DNA of 64,000 nucleotides from Candidatus Baltobacteraceae bacterium (GCA_036488875.1 DASXGW010000001.1:372001-436000); one strand, 5' to 3'; counted from the stretch's first letter, positions 34,101-42,490 are shown. A program made the numbers and translations. The notes: a model not told the origin generated them from the sequence alone.

Positions 34101-35274
34101 CGCGCATCGCGCGCACGAGAGCGGCACATTCGAGCAACTCGTCGCGAGTGGTAGCGTAGATCGTGCCTTGCGGTTTGGCGCCGACCCAGTGCCCGGAGCG
34201 GCCGATACGTTGCAGCGCCGTCGCGATCGCGCGCGGGCTGCCGAGCTGCACGACGCGATCGACGGTGCCGATGTCGATGCCCAGCTCGAGCGACGCGGTG
34301 GCGACGACCGCGCGCAGCTCGCCGTTCTTCAAGCGATTCTCGGCTTCAAAGCGCGCCTCGCGGGCAAGGCTGCCGTGATGCGGCATCACGAGCCCGGCGC
34401 CAAGGCGTTCGGTCAGCGCGAAGGCGACGCGCTCGCTCATGCGCCGCGTCGGCACGAAGACCAGCGTGGTGCGATGCGCGAGCACCGTTTCGGCGAGCCG
34501 GTCGTAAATCTCGGCCCACATTTCGCCGCTGGCGACCGCGCCGAGCTCGTCGCCGGGGACCGCAACGTTGAGTTCCATCGCGCGGCGGCTGCCGACGTCA
34601 ACGACCGTGGCGTTCGGACTCAAGAACTCGGCGACCGGCTGCAGCGGACGGACCGTCGCAGAGAGGCCGATGCGTTGCGGTTTCTTCCCACCGTTACCGG
34701 CGACGAGCGCGTCGAGCTGTGCGAGCGTGAGGGACAGATGCGAGCCGCGTTTGCTGTTGGCCATCGCGTGAATTTCATCGACGACGACCGTATGGACGGT
34801 GGTGAAGAGCGCGCGCGAGCGTTCGGCGGTGAGTAAGATGTAGAGCGACTCGGGCGTGGTGACGAGCACGTGCGGAGGCTTGCGCAACATTTGCTGGCGC
34901 GCTGCGGGCGTCGTGTCGCCCGTGCGCACGGCCGTGCGAATCGTCTGCAGCGGCGTGAACGTTTCGACCGAGCGTGCGACCAGCTCGGCCAGCGGCAGCT
35001 CGAGATTTTTGCGGACGTCGTTGGTCAGCGCCTTGAGCGGGGAGACGTAGACGACTAGGGTCGCGTCGGGCAGAAGCCCGTCAGCGGCGCGGGTCACCAG
35101 GTCGTCCAGACATATAAGGAACGCGGCCAGCGTCTTGCCGGAGCCGGTCGGGGCCGAGACCAGCACGTCGCGGCCTTCTCTAATGAGAGGCCACGCTTCG
35201 ATCTGGGGCTCGGTGGGCTTGGAAAACCGCTCGGCAAACCAAGCACCAACTAAGGGGTGGAACGTTTCCCGCAT
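31138..35274 (-). CDS. lhr: Lhr family DEAD/DEAH-box helicase
   Basis: The 1378-residue ATP-dependent 3'-5' helicase is of the Lhr family (DNA repair). It has the Q-motif (KPTEPQIEAWPLI), Walker A SAPTGSGKT at about 40-48, TTPESLYILL, DEIHAM as motif II, SAT as motif III, and VATASLELGIDIG with QRIGRSGH in domain 2. The long C-terminal extension is that of full-length Lhr, not Lhr-core alone. Residues about 918-933 (CHPERSAQGARSRRA) are encoded by an in-frame copy of the dispersed repeat. The final residues come from another copy. It is monocistronic, with no visible promoter. Confidence 0.93.
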   Translation of the reverse strand: MRETFHPLVGAWFAERFSKPTEPQIEAWPLIREGRDVLVSAPTGSGKTLAAFLICLDDLVTRAADGLLPDATLVVYVSPLKALTNDVRKNLELPLAELVARSVETFTPLQTIRTAVRTGDTTPAARQQMLRKPPHVLVTTPESLYILLTAERSRALFTTVHTVVVDEIHAMANSKRGSHLSLTLAQLDALVAGNGGKKPQRIGLSATVRPLQPVAEFLSPNATVVDVGSRRAMELNVAVPGDELGAVASGEMWAEIYDRLAETVLAHRTTLVFVPTRRMSERVAFALTERLGAGLVMPHHGSLAREARFEAENRLKNGELRAVVATASLELGIDIGTVDRVVQLGSPRAIATALQRIGRSGHWVGAKPQGTIYATTRDELLECAALVRAMRGGEMDKLCIPNAPLDILAQQIVAACATRDWKDDELFALVRTAYPYRELPRKDFDEVVSMLADGIATSRGRSGTFLHYDRVNCVLRARRGARLAAITCGGAIPEVANYRVIAEPDGHLVGTLDEDFAIESLAGDIFLLGTTSWKIRRVEAGTVRVEDAHGAPPTVPFWNGEGLGRTIELSEEVSGLRRAIDELSDDKALALLENECGVDRAGAEQIVNYVRVGKASLGVVPTCDTIVAERFFDEGGGMQLIIHAPFGARINRAWGLALRKRFCVGFNFELQAAATDNGICISLAEQHAFPLDAVFEYIKSASVEKVLTQALLPAPMFEARWRWNAMRSLAILRQRGGRKVAPQLLRMRADDLLASVFPDQVACPENLTGPIRIPDHVLVRETIENCLHEAMDLDGLTAILGGIERGTIRTVAVDTPEPSQFSHEILNANPFAYLDDAPLEERRTRAVQLRRMTRTDFDGAGILDPAAIAEVAQESWPVVRDAEELHDALATLVVVPPIPAWQEWFHTLTEQRRAALLCHPERSAQGARSRRAGEYWVCAERLDLVRKAYGDIQLTPEIAAVPGMSVPEHPQEALTEIVRGWLECSGPVTVSELATTLGVDDEAVTASMIKLETEGQVLRGRFRSKDGDEEWCNRRVLARIHRLTIGQLRREIEPVTTDIYARFLYRWQHVAPVSRLHGIDGTLQVIRQLEGYEIPAAAWEAQILPKRVAGYKSEFLDRLCYSGEVMWGRLTPHPALTPVDEDRKRRVRPTKLAPISLFTRVDSDELVVRRPSEPEGLSHAAIDVLAEIDRRGAPFFAEIVRGAKRLAAEVEEALWQLVAAGLVTADGFDALRSLIDAKRRLGEKGLRARPRSSGGRWTRLVGVTDAVDAESFARRLLARWGVVFRDVAARESIAAPWREVLHALRRLEARGEIRGGRFIASIVGEQYALPDAVDALRAVRRENAADALPEISAYDPLTIVNAYLPSTDNVILSQALSS
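32475..32523 (+). repeat. Dispersed repeat, copy 5, inside lhr
   Basis: The ends are identical to copy 1. The centre GCGCCC-CTT-GGGCGC keeps the six-pair hairpin although its bases differ. It sits antisense to lhr and leaves the reading frame open, adding about 16 residues. Confidence 0.88.
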
Positions 35275-35363
35275 TGCCTGCTACAACAGCACCAGCCGAA
35301 CGGCAGATGCGGTCTCGAGCTCCGAGCGTTTTCGGGCACGAGCGGAACGGGTAGGCTCGTCCC

Positions 35364-35564
35364 ATGGAAGGCTCTGCCTACAATTGCCGCGGTGACGGCT
35401 GCAAGTGTCAGGTTGGCAGTGAAGGCGACTATTGCGGTGACAAGTGTAAGTCGTCAAACGACTATGGGCACTGTCACTGCGGTCACGCGGCTTGCGCCAC
35501 AAGTTCTGACGATGAACGAGATGCCGCCCGTATTGCCACTGAAGGCGACGAAAAGGTCTCGTAA
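35364..35564 (+). CDS. Bacterial metallothionein-like protein
   Basis: The 66-residue protein starts at ATG 35364. Cysteines and histidines cluster as C-x4-CKC-x9-C-x3-C, then HCHCGHAAC. The segment DGCKCQVGSEGDYCGDKC followed by CHCGHAAC matches the order seen in cyanobacterial SmtA-type metallothioneins (CxC ... YC-xx-C ... CGH-xx-C), which bind Zn, Cd or Cu through thiolates and imidazoles. An acidic C-terminal tail follows. GGTAGG precedes the start. It lies between lhr and a gene remnant, alone on its strand. Confidence 0.75.
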   Translation: MEGSAYNCRGDGCKCQVGSEGDYCGDKCKSSNDYGHCHCGHAACATSSDDERDAARIATEGDEKVS

Positions 35565-35570
35565 GACCCC

Positions 35571-35705
35571 GTCATAGCCCGCATCTGGCACGGGTGGACG
35601 CATGCCGGCGAGGACGCCGACGCATACGAAGCGCTGCTGAAACCCGAGTTGCTGCCGGGACTCAATAGTGTTCCCGGATTTCGGGGGAGCTATTGTCGTG
35701 TGCTC
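35571..35705 (+). pseudogene. Truncated antibiotic-biosynthesis-monooxygenase-like fragment
   Basis: The frame from 35571 reads VIARIWHGWTHAGEDADAYE, then LPGLNSVPGFRGSY. This resembles the first half of small ABM-domain proteins, which start (M)IARxWHGxT and carry PG-RG in the middle. There is no start codon at the expected place (GTC instead of ATG), and homology stops near 35700, where a gene on the other strand ends. It is best seen as a 5' remnant left after replacement of its distal half. Confidence 0.5.
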
Positions 35706-35711
35706 GATTGT

Positions 35712-35873
35712 TTAAGCTTGACGCGCCACAACGGCATTTGCTTCACGGATTGCGCGGCCTTCGTCACCGTCTCGCTCGAGAGATTCGTTTGCGACCTTCG
35801 TCCAAAGTTCTTTTAACTCGGGCGTACTCGCCTTGTGCGTGTGCCTCTCGGCATCGTCTGAAGTCCATGGCAT
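35712..35873 (-). CDS. 53-residue ChaB-like hypothetical protein
   Basis: ATG 35873 has AGGA six bases upstream. The product begins MPWTSDDAERHTHKASTPEL and continues with LWTKVANESL and EGRAIREANAVVARQ, a short charged helical protein. Small proteins beginning MPWT-DDA-RHTHKA and ending with EG-AIR-AN are, from memory, widespread in GC-rich bacteria and often annotated as hypothetical or ChaB-like. The function is unknown. Confidence 0.7.
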   Translation of the reverse strand: MPWTSDDAERHTHKASTPELKELWTKVANESLERDGDEGRAIREANAVVARQA

Positions 35874-35910
35874 GCTCCATCCTACCCGATAAGGAGGTTT
35901 TGCTCCCTAG

Positions 35911-36303
35911 CTAGGGTCGATGTGAGAAAGCAGAAGAGGGAGCGTCTGGATCGGCCTCATCGCCGAGGTCCATGGCTGCGATAAGCCCGTCTCGCATGGC
36001 AAACATGTGAACAACCTCGCTATCCGAAAGAACACTCCCTTGAAGGCTCTTGACGAGCTGGTGCACTCTGACGCGAACCTTCCCTGCGTCTTCCTCAGTC
36101 ATTGCCAGCGGCTCAACGTGGGGATCGAACTCATCCCATTGTCGAGTCCAATACGCACGGATCTCTTCTTTCCCAGCAACTTTGCCGCCCTCCGACGCCT
36201 TTGGCCAACTGACGTCATGCGTCATCAGCGCCAACGCCGAATCAATGTCTCGCTCGTTGAACGCGGAGTACGCCTGCTTAATTGTGGTCTTATGGTCTGC
36301 CAT
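35911..36303 (-). CDS. SnoaL-like (NTF2-fold) protein
   Basis: ATG 36303 gives 130 residues starting MADHKTTIKQAYSAFNERDI. That phrase, then LALMTHDVSWPKASEGGKVAGKEEIRAYW and a C-terminal strand VVHMFAMRDGLI, is the SnoaL/NTF2-like layout (cone-shaped alpha+beta barrel). Members are polyketide cyclases, isomerases or ligand-binding proteins; no catalytic residue set can be assigned. Fourteen bases overlap the end of the upstream phosphoesterase gene, so they are co-translated. Confidence 0.8.
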   Translation of the reverse strand: MADHKTTIKQAYSAFNERDIDSALALMTHDVSWPKASEGGKVAGKEEIRAYWTRQWDEFDPHVEPLAMTEEDAGKVRVRVHQLVKSLQGSVLSDSEVVHMFAMRDGLIAAMDLGDEADPDAPSSAFSHRP

Positions 36304-38479
36304 TTGACTCGCCTTGATTGTGCGCGATGATGTCGTTAAGGATGCCGGGCCGTGTCGCATCCGGGCGTGAGAAGTCGAGTTTCGCACTGAGCGCGGCGCC
36401 GTAGGCCAACTTGCCGTTTACGGCGTGGACGTTAATCTCGGGTGCGATTGCGGCATACGGCGCGAGATTCGGGGTGGCAGTGAACGCCGCGTAGAGCGGC
36501 ATCGCCATCGCGTCGTAGGTCGACAACGGCGCAATGCCGAGCATCATCTCCATCGTCCGCAGAATGCTGACGGTCGAGTAGTGTGCGCGCTGGACGCCGC
36601 CGCGGGAATAGGGTGAAATCACGAACATGGTCGTGCGCTGATCGCTGACGTGGTCGGGGCCGTCTTGCGAGTCGTCCTCGATGATGAAGATTGCCGACGA
36701 TTTCCAGATCGGCGAGTGCGAGATGGTGTCGACGACCTGACCGACCGCGTAATCGTTTTGCGCGATCATTGCAGCGGGCGTGAGATAACCGGGACTGCTT
36801 CCGGCGGTATGATCGCTTGGAAGCCAAATGTACTCCAGCTGGGGCAACGTTCCAGCGGCCAGGAAGGTGCCGAACTCGCGGCGCCACTCTTTGACCCGAT
36901 CGACGTCGCTATATTTCAAGTTCCAGCTGACGAAGTGCTTGTCGTAATGGCCGTTCAGGCTGGCGACGGCGACCTCGGGCGTATTGGTCATCTCACCGTA
37001 ATCGCGAAACGAAACGTGGGAGGCGAATGCCGCCTGCCAGATATACCCGTTACGCGGAACGGTGGCATACACGCCGGGAATCGAAGCGTCGTCGTTTCCG
37101 CGAGACGCGTAGGTCGCCGGCCAGTTCCGCTGCACGTAGTCGGTGACGAAGGCAGCGTCGGTCCAATCGTGGCCGGCTTCGCTCACCTCACCGGTGGTGT
37201 AGGCATTATCGAATAGTCCGAAGCGCTCGGCGATTGCGTGCTCGTTGGGAGTTACGCGTTTGCCGAACCAGGCCAGTTTTGCGTCGCCGTTTCCCTGGGG
37301 CATGTCGCCGAGTATCTGATCGTACGTGCGGTTTTCTTTGAGGATGAAGAAGACGTGCCGTATCGGCCCGTTTTTGCGGACGACTGGGTCGTCGTGCGGC
37401 GTGCTCCACCCGAGCGAACCTTGCGGGCTCCCTGCGTACGTCGTTGCCGGAAGATTGTAGGCACGAATCGAGCCGTATTCGATCGTCCCGATGTAGCCGT
37501 AGTCACTTTTAGTGTTCTGCGATTTGAAATACGGATTGGGAGAGGTTCCCTCGCCTTTACCGTCGATGACGAAGAGGTGCGTGCCGACCGGCACGACGTC
37601 GGTCGGATACCAGCCGGCCGGCATACGGCCTGCGACGCGACCGTTTTGCAGCACGGCAATCGAGTTTGCGGCGCCGAGACTGACGAAAACCGTATTGCCC
37701 CGGGCAGCGAGCGCGTTTGGGGACCCGCCCGCCAAGCGAGTAGAGCCCGCCGAGTCACCGACGAAAACGTCGTTACGCTTGCGCAAGGTCGACGCGTCGT
37801 AGACGCCGACCGTGTCCGCATCGGTTTGCGCGACGTAGATCGTGTTGCCGGTGACGAGGATATCGGAAGGATGCAGCCCGGTAGCAACCCGTACGGTATG
37901 CAGCGTGCGCGTGTCGATCGCATCAACGGAACGCGCCGACCAGTTCGAGGCGAAAACGGTTTTGCCGCCGGCGGAGAAGGCCAGGCCGCCGATATGTCCG
38001 CCTATTTTGACCGGCTTGGCGCTTGCGATCTCGTCCAAGGTGCCGATGCGCACCGAGAAATCTTTGTCGGTTGCAACGGCGAACATCTTTCCGCTGCGGG
38101 TAATCTCGGTTGGATACGTTCCTTTGCCAAGCACGATCGAGCGAACGGTTTGCGCGGCGGTGTCGACGACCAATATGGCGTCGGCGCCTGCTCCGGCAAC
38201 AGCGACGTGCGCGCCGTCGATCCAAACGGGTCGCCCGAAGGCGCCTTCGAGCGGAACCGATTCCGTCTGTTCGAGATCCGACGTGCGGTAAAGCCGCAAG
38301 GTCGGATGGTTATATCCCGCACAGAGCACCGCGAGCGTCTTGCGATCGGGCGATGCAGCGGCGCCCTGCGGCATCGTGTCGGTTCCCGTCGTCAACGGGG
38401 GTGCCGGCGCAAGCACCCAGTTGTCCGGCAGCAGTGCCAAGAGTACGGCACATGCGAGCGTTGCGAACGACGTCACGCT
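36290..38479 (-). CDS. Secreted YncE-propeller/phosphoesterase fusion (AcpA/phospholipase C-like)
   Basis: GTG 38479 (AGGA seven bases upstream) starts a signal peptide MTSFATLACAVLLALLP; an ATG at 38503 also exists but lacks a ribosome site. The first 330 residues are a YncE-like seven-bladed propeller (GLHPSDILVTGNTIYVAQTD, GWYPTDVVPVGTHLFV). Then comes a phosphoesterase domain (IRHVFFILKENRTYDQILGD with the metal/nucleophile loop NRTYD, AGHDWTDAAFVTDY, FIIEDDSQDGPDHVSDQRTT). Such fusions hydrolyse phosphate esters or phospholipids outside the cell. Confidence 0.85.
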   Translation of the reverse strand, partial: SVTSFATLACAVLLALLPDNWVLAPAPPLTTGTDTMPQGAAASPDRKTLAVLCAGYNHPTLRLYRTSDLEQTESVPLEGAFGRPVWIDGAHVAVAGAGADAILVVDTAAQTVRSIVLGKGTYPTEITRSGKMFAVATDKDFSVRIGTLDEIASAKPVKIGGHIGGLAFSAGGKTVFASNWSARSVDAIDTRTLHTVRVATGLHPSDILVTGNTIYVAQTDADTVGVYDASTLRKRNDVFVGDSAGSTRLAGGSPNALAARGNTVFVSLGAANSIAVLQNGRVAGRMPAGWYPTDVVPVGTHLFVIDGKGEGTSPNPYFKSQNTKSDYGYIGTIEYGSIRAYNLPATTYAGSPQGSLGWSTPHDDPVVRKNGPIRHVFFILKENRTYDQILGDMPQGNGDAKLAWFGKRVTPNEHAIAERFGLFDNAYTTGEVSEAGHDWTDAAFVTDYVQRNWPATYASRGNDDASIPGVYATVPRNGYIWQAAFASHVSFRDYGEMTNTPEVAVASLNGHYDKHFVSWNLKYSDVDRVKEWRREFGTFLAAGTLPQLEYIWLPSDHTAGSSPGYLTPAAMIAQNDYAVGQVVDTISHSPIWKSSAIFIIEDDSQDGPDHVSDQRTTMFVISPYSRGGVQRAHYSTVSILRTMEMMLGIAPLSTYDAMAMPLYAAFTATPNLAPYAAIAPEINVHAVNGKLAYGAALSAKLDFSRPDATRPGILNDIIAHNQGESNGRP

Positions 38480-38533
38480 ACCATCCTGCCAGGCAGCGTT
38501 CATCGAGTCAATGAAAAAACCGTCAAACTGGAT

Positions 38534-39505
38534 TCAACGTTGGGGAACGGCGATGACGTCGAGGTGCCTGAAACCCTTGTAGGTGGCGATGACCGGCGGC
38601 TGACCGCCAAACCAGCTCGTGGGGCGTGAGAACACGTATACGAGATCGTTGTGCTGATCGGCGGCATAGAGAAGATTGCCCGATGCGTTCATCGCGACGC
38701 TCATAACGCTCGCCGTCGTCGCGTTGGGGGTTGAAAAATACTTCTGTTTGTTCGGCTCAGAAACAACCAAAGTTCCGGCGTTGGGATCGGTCGGCGTCAC
38801 CGTGACGCCGAGATTGTCGGACGCGGTGCCGAGAAGGCTGATCGTCGGAAAGCTAAAGCATGCGCCCGCGACCCACTTACCGGAGGGTTCGCGCCGATAG
38901 ATACTCGCACTGCCGAAGCTGCAGCCGCCGATGACGACGCGTGTTCCGTCGGGTACAGCGTTCACCGGGCCGGCGTATTTCAAGTTGCGGACAATCACCA
39001 TGGGCACGGTCGAGGACGTTGCTCCGGCGGGATAATAATAGACCGCTTCTTGTCCGTAATCGCTCACGTACACTCCACCGGTTTCGTCGACCGAAACATT
39101 GTTCAACGCTGCGTGTCCCGGGGCGCCCGATAGCTTTGGAGCAACGAGCGCGTTCTCGAACCGGCCTTGCGGCGTAAAGACCTCGACGCAGGTACCGCAA
39201 CGCTTGCCCTTAGTGATTGCCGTGTAGACGAGCCCGTTTGCATCGATGGCGAGGCCCTGGGCCGTACCGTTCTCGGGACGAAAGCGAGCGTAGATCGACG
39301 CGACGTTATTTGCAATGTGATAGACCGAGATCGATCCGTTCGAATAATTGAGGCTCCCCAGTTCTGCCGGTGGTTTCGGCAGCTTGCTTTCGCTTCTCAT
39401 CGACGGCAACGGCAGCGACGGCGAAGGCTGTCCCGGAGCGATACCCTCTGACGAGCATGCTTCCAACGCAAGGGCCGCGACGATAATGAGAGCGCGTTTA
39501 ATCAT
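38534..39505 (-). CDS. Propeller lipoprotein
   Basis: ATG 39505 opens a lipoprotein signal (MIKRALIIVAALALEAC, lipidated Cys17). The 323-residue protein has propeller-like blades (GLAIDANGLVYTAITKG, NVSVDETGGVYVSDYGQEAV, SVAMNASGNLLYAADQHNDL). It is the same type as the lipoprotein at 781-2016. It begins 69 bp from the divergent S33 hydrolase and ends 55 bp before the phosphoesterase start, so it may lead that operon. Confidence 0.75.
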   Translation of the reverse strand: MIKRALIIVAALALEACSSEGIAPGQPSPSLPLPSMRSESKLPKPPAELGSLNYSNGSISVYHIANNVASIYARFRPENGTAQGLAIDANGLVYTAITKGKRCGTCVEVFTPQGRFENALVAPKLSGAPGHAALNNVSVDETGGVYVSDYGQEAVYYYPAGATSSTVPMVIVRNLKYAGPVNAVPDGTRVVIGGCSFGSASIYRREPSGKWVAGACFSFPTISLLGTASDNLGVTVTPTDPNAGTLVVSEPNKQKYFSTPNATTASVMSVAMNASGNLLYAADQHNDLVYVFSRPTSWFGGQPPVIATYKGFRHLDVIAVPQR

Positions 39506-39573
39506 GGCATTGCGGGATTTGCGCGAGCGCGGAGGTCGTTCCTGGCCTCGCGTCATAGACGTTGATTAGAAGT

Positions 39574-41043
39574 ATGCGTGCAGTTTTAACGTTTCTCTGC
39601 GTCGTCGTGCTGCTGACCGGGGTGCCGGCGCGAGCTCAGAGCTCCGCGCTGGGATTACATCTCAAGCCGTGTGGCGTCGGCAAGGCGAAGGTCCGCGCCG
39701 AATGTGGGACGTTCGGCGTGTACGAGAACCGCACCACTCAAAGCGGGCGCGTCATCGCGCTCCACCTGATCGTCATACCGGCAGCGCAGCAAACGCTTCA
39801 CGCGATCACCGAAATCGCCGGTGGTCCCGGCGAAGCCGCGACGGACTTCGCTCCGGCCATCCCCGACGGCGACTTTGGAAAATCCCGCGTTACCCTACGC
39901 GAAACGTACGACTATCTGTTCGTGGACTCGCGCGGCATGGGAACGTCACACCAATTTCGATGCAACTTTGCGCCGTCCAACGATCCGGCCGCCTATTTTC
40001 GCTATCTATATCCGCCGGCGCTCGTCGCGGCATGTCGCGCTCAGAACGCGACGACGCACGATATGACCCAATACAATCACGACATCGCGGTCGACGACTT
40101 AGATGAAGTTCGCGCGGCACTGGGCTACGAAAAGCTCGTGCTCGACGGCGGCTCCGACGGTACGCTCTTCGCGCTCGACTACATGCGGCGTCACCCCGAA
40201 CGCGTGGAAAGCGCCATCCTTGACGGCGTTGCACCGCCGGGATTCCAACCGGTGCCGGGCGAGCCGATGGGCGCCCAGAGGGCACTCGACGATTTGTTCG
40301 TCAAGTGCCGCACCAACGCGGCGTGTAAGGCGCGTTTTCCGCATTTCGCTCAACATTTTGCTGCCGTTCTGAAGCGATTCGACGCCGGGTCGATCCCGGT
40401 TCCCGCGAAGAACGTTGCGACGAAGAAGACGCAAACCGTGGCGCTCTCTAAGGAAGTCTTCGTCGATTCGCTGCGACACATCATGTACGACCCCTTCGGC
40501 GCGTCGTTCGTTCCGTACGTCATCGAACGTGCCTACGTCAAGGACTATGCTCCGCTGGGACGCATGATGCAATCGGTGATCGTGGGATTCTCAACCGATC
40601 TCAATATGGGCGCGTTTCTCACCTATTCTTGCGCCGACTGGATGCCGTTCATTTCCAAGAAGCAGATCGATGCCGCCAAAGCCCATTCGTTTGCCGGCGA
40701 TTTGCGCTTTCGCGCGCAGCAGCGAGCTTGCAGTACCTGGAAGGTGCCGGTTGTGGCGAGCAGCTTTGCCCATCCCGTACACAGCGATGTGCCGGTGCTC
40801 ATGATTCTCGGATCCGACGATCCGGCAACGCCGGCCCGCTATGGCCTAGAGGCGCTCAAGTATCTGCCCAACGGCAAGGCCGTCCTCGTGAAAGGCGGCG
40901 GCCATGGCGCGGATACGCCGTGCACCGATAAGCTCGTGCTCGCGTTCGTCAAGGCGAAGTCGGCAAAAGGACTCAAGACCAACGCTTGCAGCGCGACGTT
41001 CAGGTTACCCCCGTTCGCTACGTCGATGAAATCGTGGCCCTAA
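39574..41043 (+). CDS. Secreted alpha/beta-hydrolase, S33 aminopeptidase-like
   Basis: ATG 39574 gives a signal peptide ending ARAQ (an in-frame TTG at 39562 is less likely). The 489-residue protein resembles tripeptidyl/prolyl aminopeptidases of Streptomyces: EIAGGPGEAATDF as the oxyanion region, DYLFVDSRGMGTSHQF, the nucleophile in LDGGSDGTLFALDY (GGSDG, where GGSYG is usual), the acid in ILGSDDPATPA, and His in KGGGHGADTPC. Paired cysteines suggest disulfides. It ends six bases before the beta-lactamase start, so both are likely co-expressed. Confidence 0.82.
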   Translation: MRAVLTFLCVVVLLTGVPARAQSSALGLHLKPCGVGKAKVRAECGTFGVYENRTTQSGRVIALHLIVIPAAQQTLHAITEIAGGPGEAATDFAPAIPDGDFGKSRVTLRETYDYLFVDSRGMGTSHQFRCNFAPSNDPAAYFRYLYPPALVAACRAQNATTHDMTQYNHDIAVDDLDEVRAALGYEKLVLDGGSDGTLFALDYMRRHPERVESAILDGVAPPGFQPVPGEPMGAQRALDDLFVKCRTNAACKARFPHFAQHFAAVLKRFDAGSIPVPAKNVATKKTQTVALSKEVFVDSLRHIMYDPFGASFVPYVIERAYVKDYAPLGRMMQSVIVGFSTDLNMGAFLTYSCADWMPFISKKQIDAAKAHSFAGDLRFRAQQRACSTWKVPVVASSFAHPVHSDVPVLMILGSDDPATPARYGLEALKYLPNGKAVLVKGGGHGADTPCTDKLVLAFVKAKSAKGLKTNACSATFRLPPFATSMKSWP

Positions 41044-41048
41044 AGGCC

Positions 41049-41936
41049 GTGAAGCGATCGGTTTTTGTGGGCGGTGTCGCCGCGTTGCCCGGTCTCATGA
41101 TTCCCGGCATCGTGCTTGCGACGGAAAGTTTCGAGCCGAGCATGCGACGGCTCGAAACGGCGACGCACGGTCGCCTAGGGGTCGCGGTACTCGACACCGG
41201 GAGCGGCGCGGTGACGGCATATAACGGCGACGACCGATTTCCGATGTGCAGCACGTTCAAGCTGCTCGCCGTTGCGGCCGTGCTGCAACGCGTCGACGCC
41301 GGAACGGAGTCGCTGGATCGCCACATCGCGTACGGGAACAAAGATTTGCTCGACTACGCGCCGGTCACGAGCAAACACGTCGCCGAAGGGTTCATGACGC
41401 TGGGAGCGCTGTGCGAAGCGGCGATCGAGCTCAGCGACAACACTGCGGCGAACGTGATCTTGAGTACGCTGGGCGGACCGCCCGCCGTCACGCGCTACGC
41501 GCGCAGCTTGGGCGATTCGGTGACGCGGCTCGATCGCAACGAGCCGACGCTCAATACGGGGATTCCCGGCGACGAGCGCGACACGACGTCGCCGCTTTCG
41601 ATGGCGCGCGACGCGCAGGCCGTGCTGCTGGGGAAGGAGCTTTTGCAGGCGTCGCGCGATCGGCTGGCTGCGTGGCTCGTCGGATCGACAACCGGGTTGA
41701 ATCTTGTGCGTGCGGGCATTCCGCCGACGTGGCGGGCGGGCGACAAGACCGGACTCGGCGGACAAAGAAACGCCGTGGGCGACAGCGATACGCGCAACGA
41801 TATCGCAATAATCTGGCCGCCGAATCGCGCGCCGATCATCGTCACAGCCTATCTCACCGGCTGCCAGCTTCCGGGCAAACAGCGCGACGCGACCCTCGCG
41901 GCGATCGGTAAGATCGTAGCGGCGGCGCGGAGTTAG
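41049..41936 (+). CDS. bla: Class A beta-lactamase
   Basis: This exported serine beta-lactamase has 295 residues from GTG 41049, with a signal MKRSVFVGGVAALPG. All catalytic motifs are present: S70xxK in MCSTFKLL, SDN in IELSDNTAAN, the omega-loop Glu166 in RNEPTLN, and KTG in AGDKTGLGG. RYARSLGDSVTRLDRNEPTLN and PGDERDTTSP are typical of chromosomal class A enzymes. Cys precedes the active Ser (position 69), as in carbapenem-hydrolysing types, but the partner Cys238 after KTG is absent. No AmpR-like gene is beside it. Confidence 0.93.
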   Translation: MKRSVFVGGVAALPGLMIPGIVLATESFEPSMRRLETATHGRLGVAVLDTGSGAVTAYNGDDRFPMCSTFKLLAVAAVLQRVDAGTESLDRHIAYGNKDLLDYAPVTSKHVAEGFMTLGALCEAAIELSDNTAANVILSTLGGPPAVTRYARSLGDSVTRLDRNEPTLNTGIPGDERDTTSPLSMARDAQAVLLGKELLQASRDRLAAWLVGSTTGLNLVRAGIPPTWRAGDKTGLGGQRNAVGDSDTRNDIAIIWPPNRAPIIVTAYLTGCQLPGKQRDATLAAIGKIVAAARS

Positions 41937-42388
41937 CAGTTCGACGAGGGGACTTTGCTGTACGACTCGTGCAGCAGTTCCGAAGCCCAGCGGCCGCCCT
42001 TCCAAATGAGGACGTCGGTTTGGCACTCCAGAACGTCGTAGGGCTTGTTATGCGAGATGCCGCTCACGTGCGCGCGCTCGGTGACCAGCGCGGTCGTGCC
42101 GTAAAGCCGCACGCGCGGTAGCGAGGTCACGACCGAGGTGTGCGTCCAGATTCCCGCTCGGATCGCTTGCAGAATGTCGTCCCGGCCGTTCCAGCCGCCC
42201 TTCGCGCTGACGACGATCCAGTCGCTCGCGAGAAGGCGACCCAGCGCCGTCGTGTCGTTTGCCTGCAGCGCGCGTGAGATGTTGTCGTCAAACGCAAGCG
42301 CGCTCTGCGCCGTCGGGCCCGTCGTGCCGGCCATGGCCACGCCGGCCATAATTACGGCGGCGATCATAAACACCAGAATCAGTTTCAT
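41933..42388 (-). CDS. Exported DUF4440/SnoaL-like protein
   Basis: The 151-residue protein has a signal peptide (MKLILVFMIAAVIMAGVAMA) and an NTF2-like domain: AFDDNISRALQANDTTALGRLL, SDWIVVSAKGGWNGRDDIL, then VTERAHVSGI and DVLIWKGGRW. This is the DUF4440 pattern (small ligand-binding cone). No catalytic role is assigned. It is convergent with the beta-lactamase, overlapping by four bases. Confidence 0.78.
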   Translation of the reverse strand: MKLILVFMIAAVIMAGVAMAGTTGPTAQSALAFDDNISRALQANDTTALGRLLASDWIVVSAKGGWNGRDDILQAIRAGIWTHTSVVTSLPRVRLYGTTALVTERAHVSGISHNKPYDVLECQTDVLIWKGGRWASELLHESYSKVPSSNC

Positions 42389-42490
42389 GAAGGTATCATA
42401 ACGCAGCCGGCCGCGCTGCGCGATCAGCGATGTCTCAAAACTCCGCCAGGGGGAACGAATCTCGTTAACCTTGCGTTGACGGGTTAATGG

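Noticed and set aside
33628-34836. 402-codon plus-strand ORF opposite lhr
   Set aside because: Same reason: Ala/Arg-rich antisense shadow of helicase domains with clear motifs.
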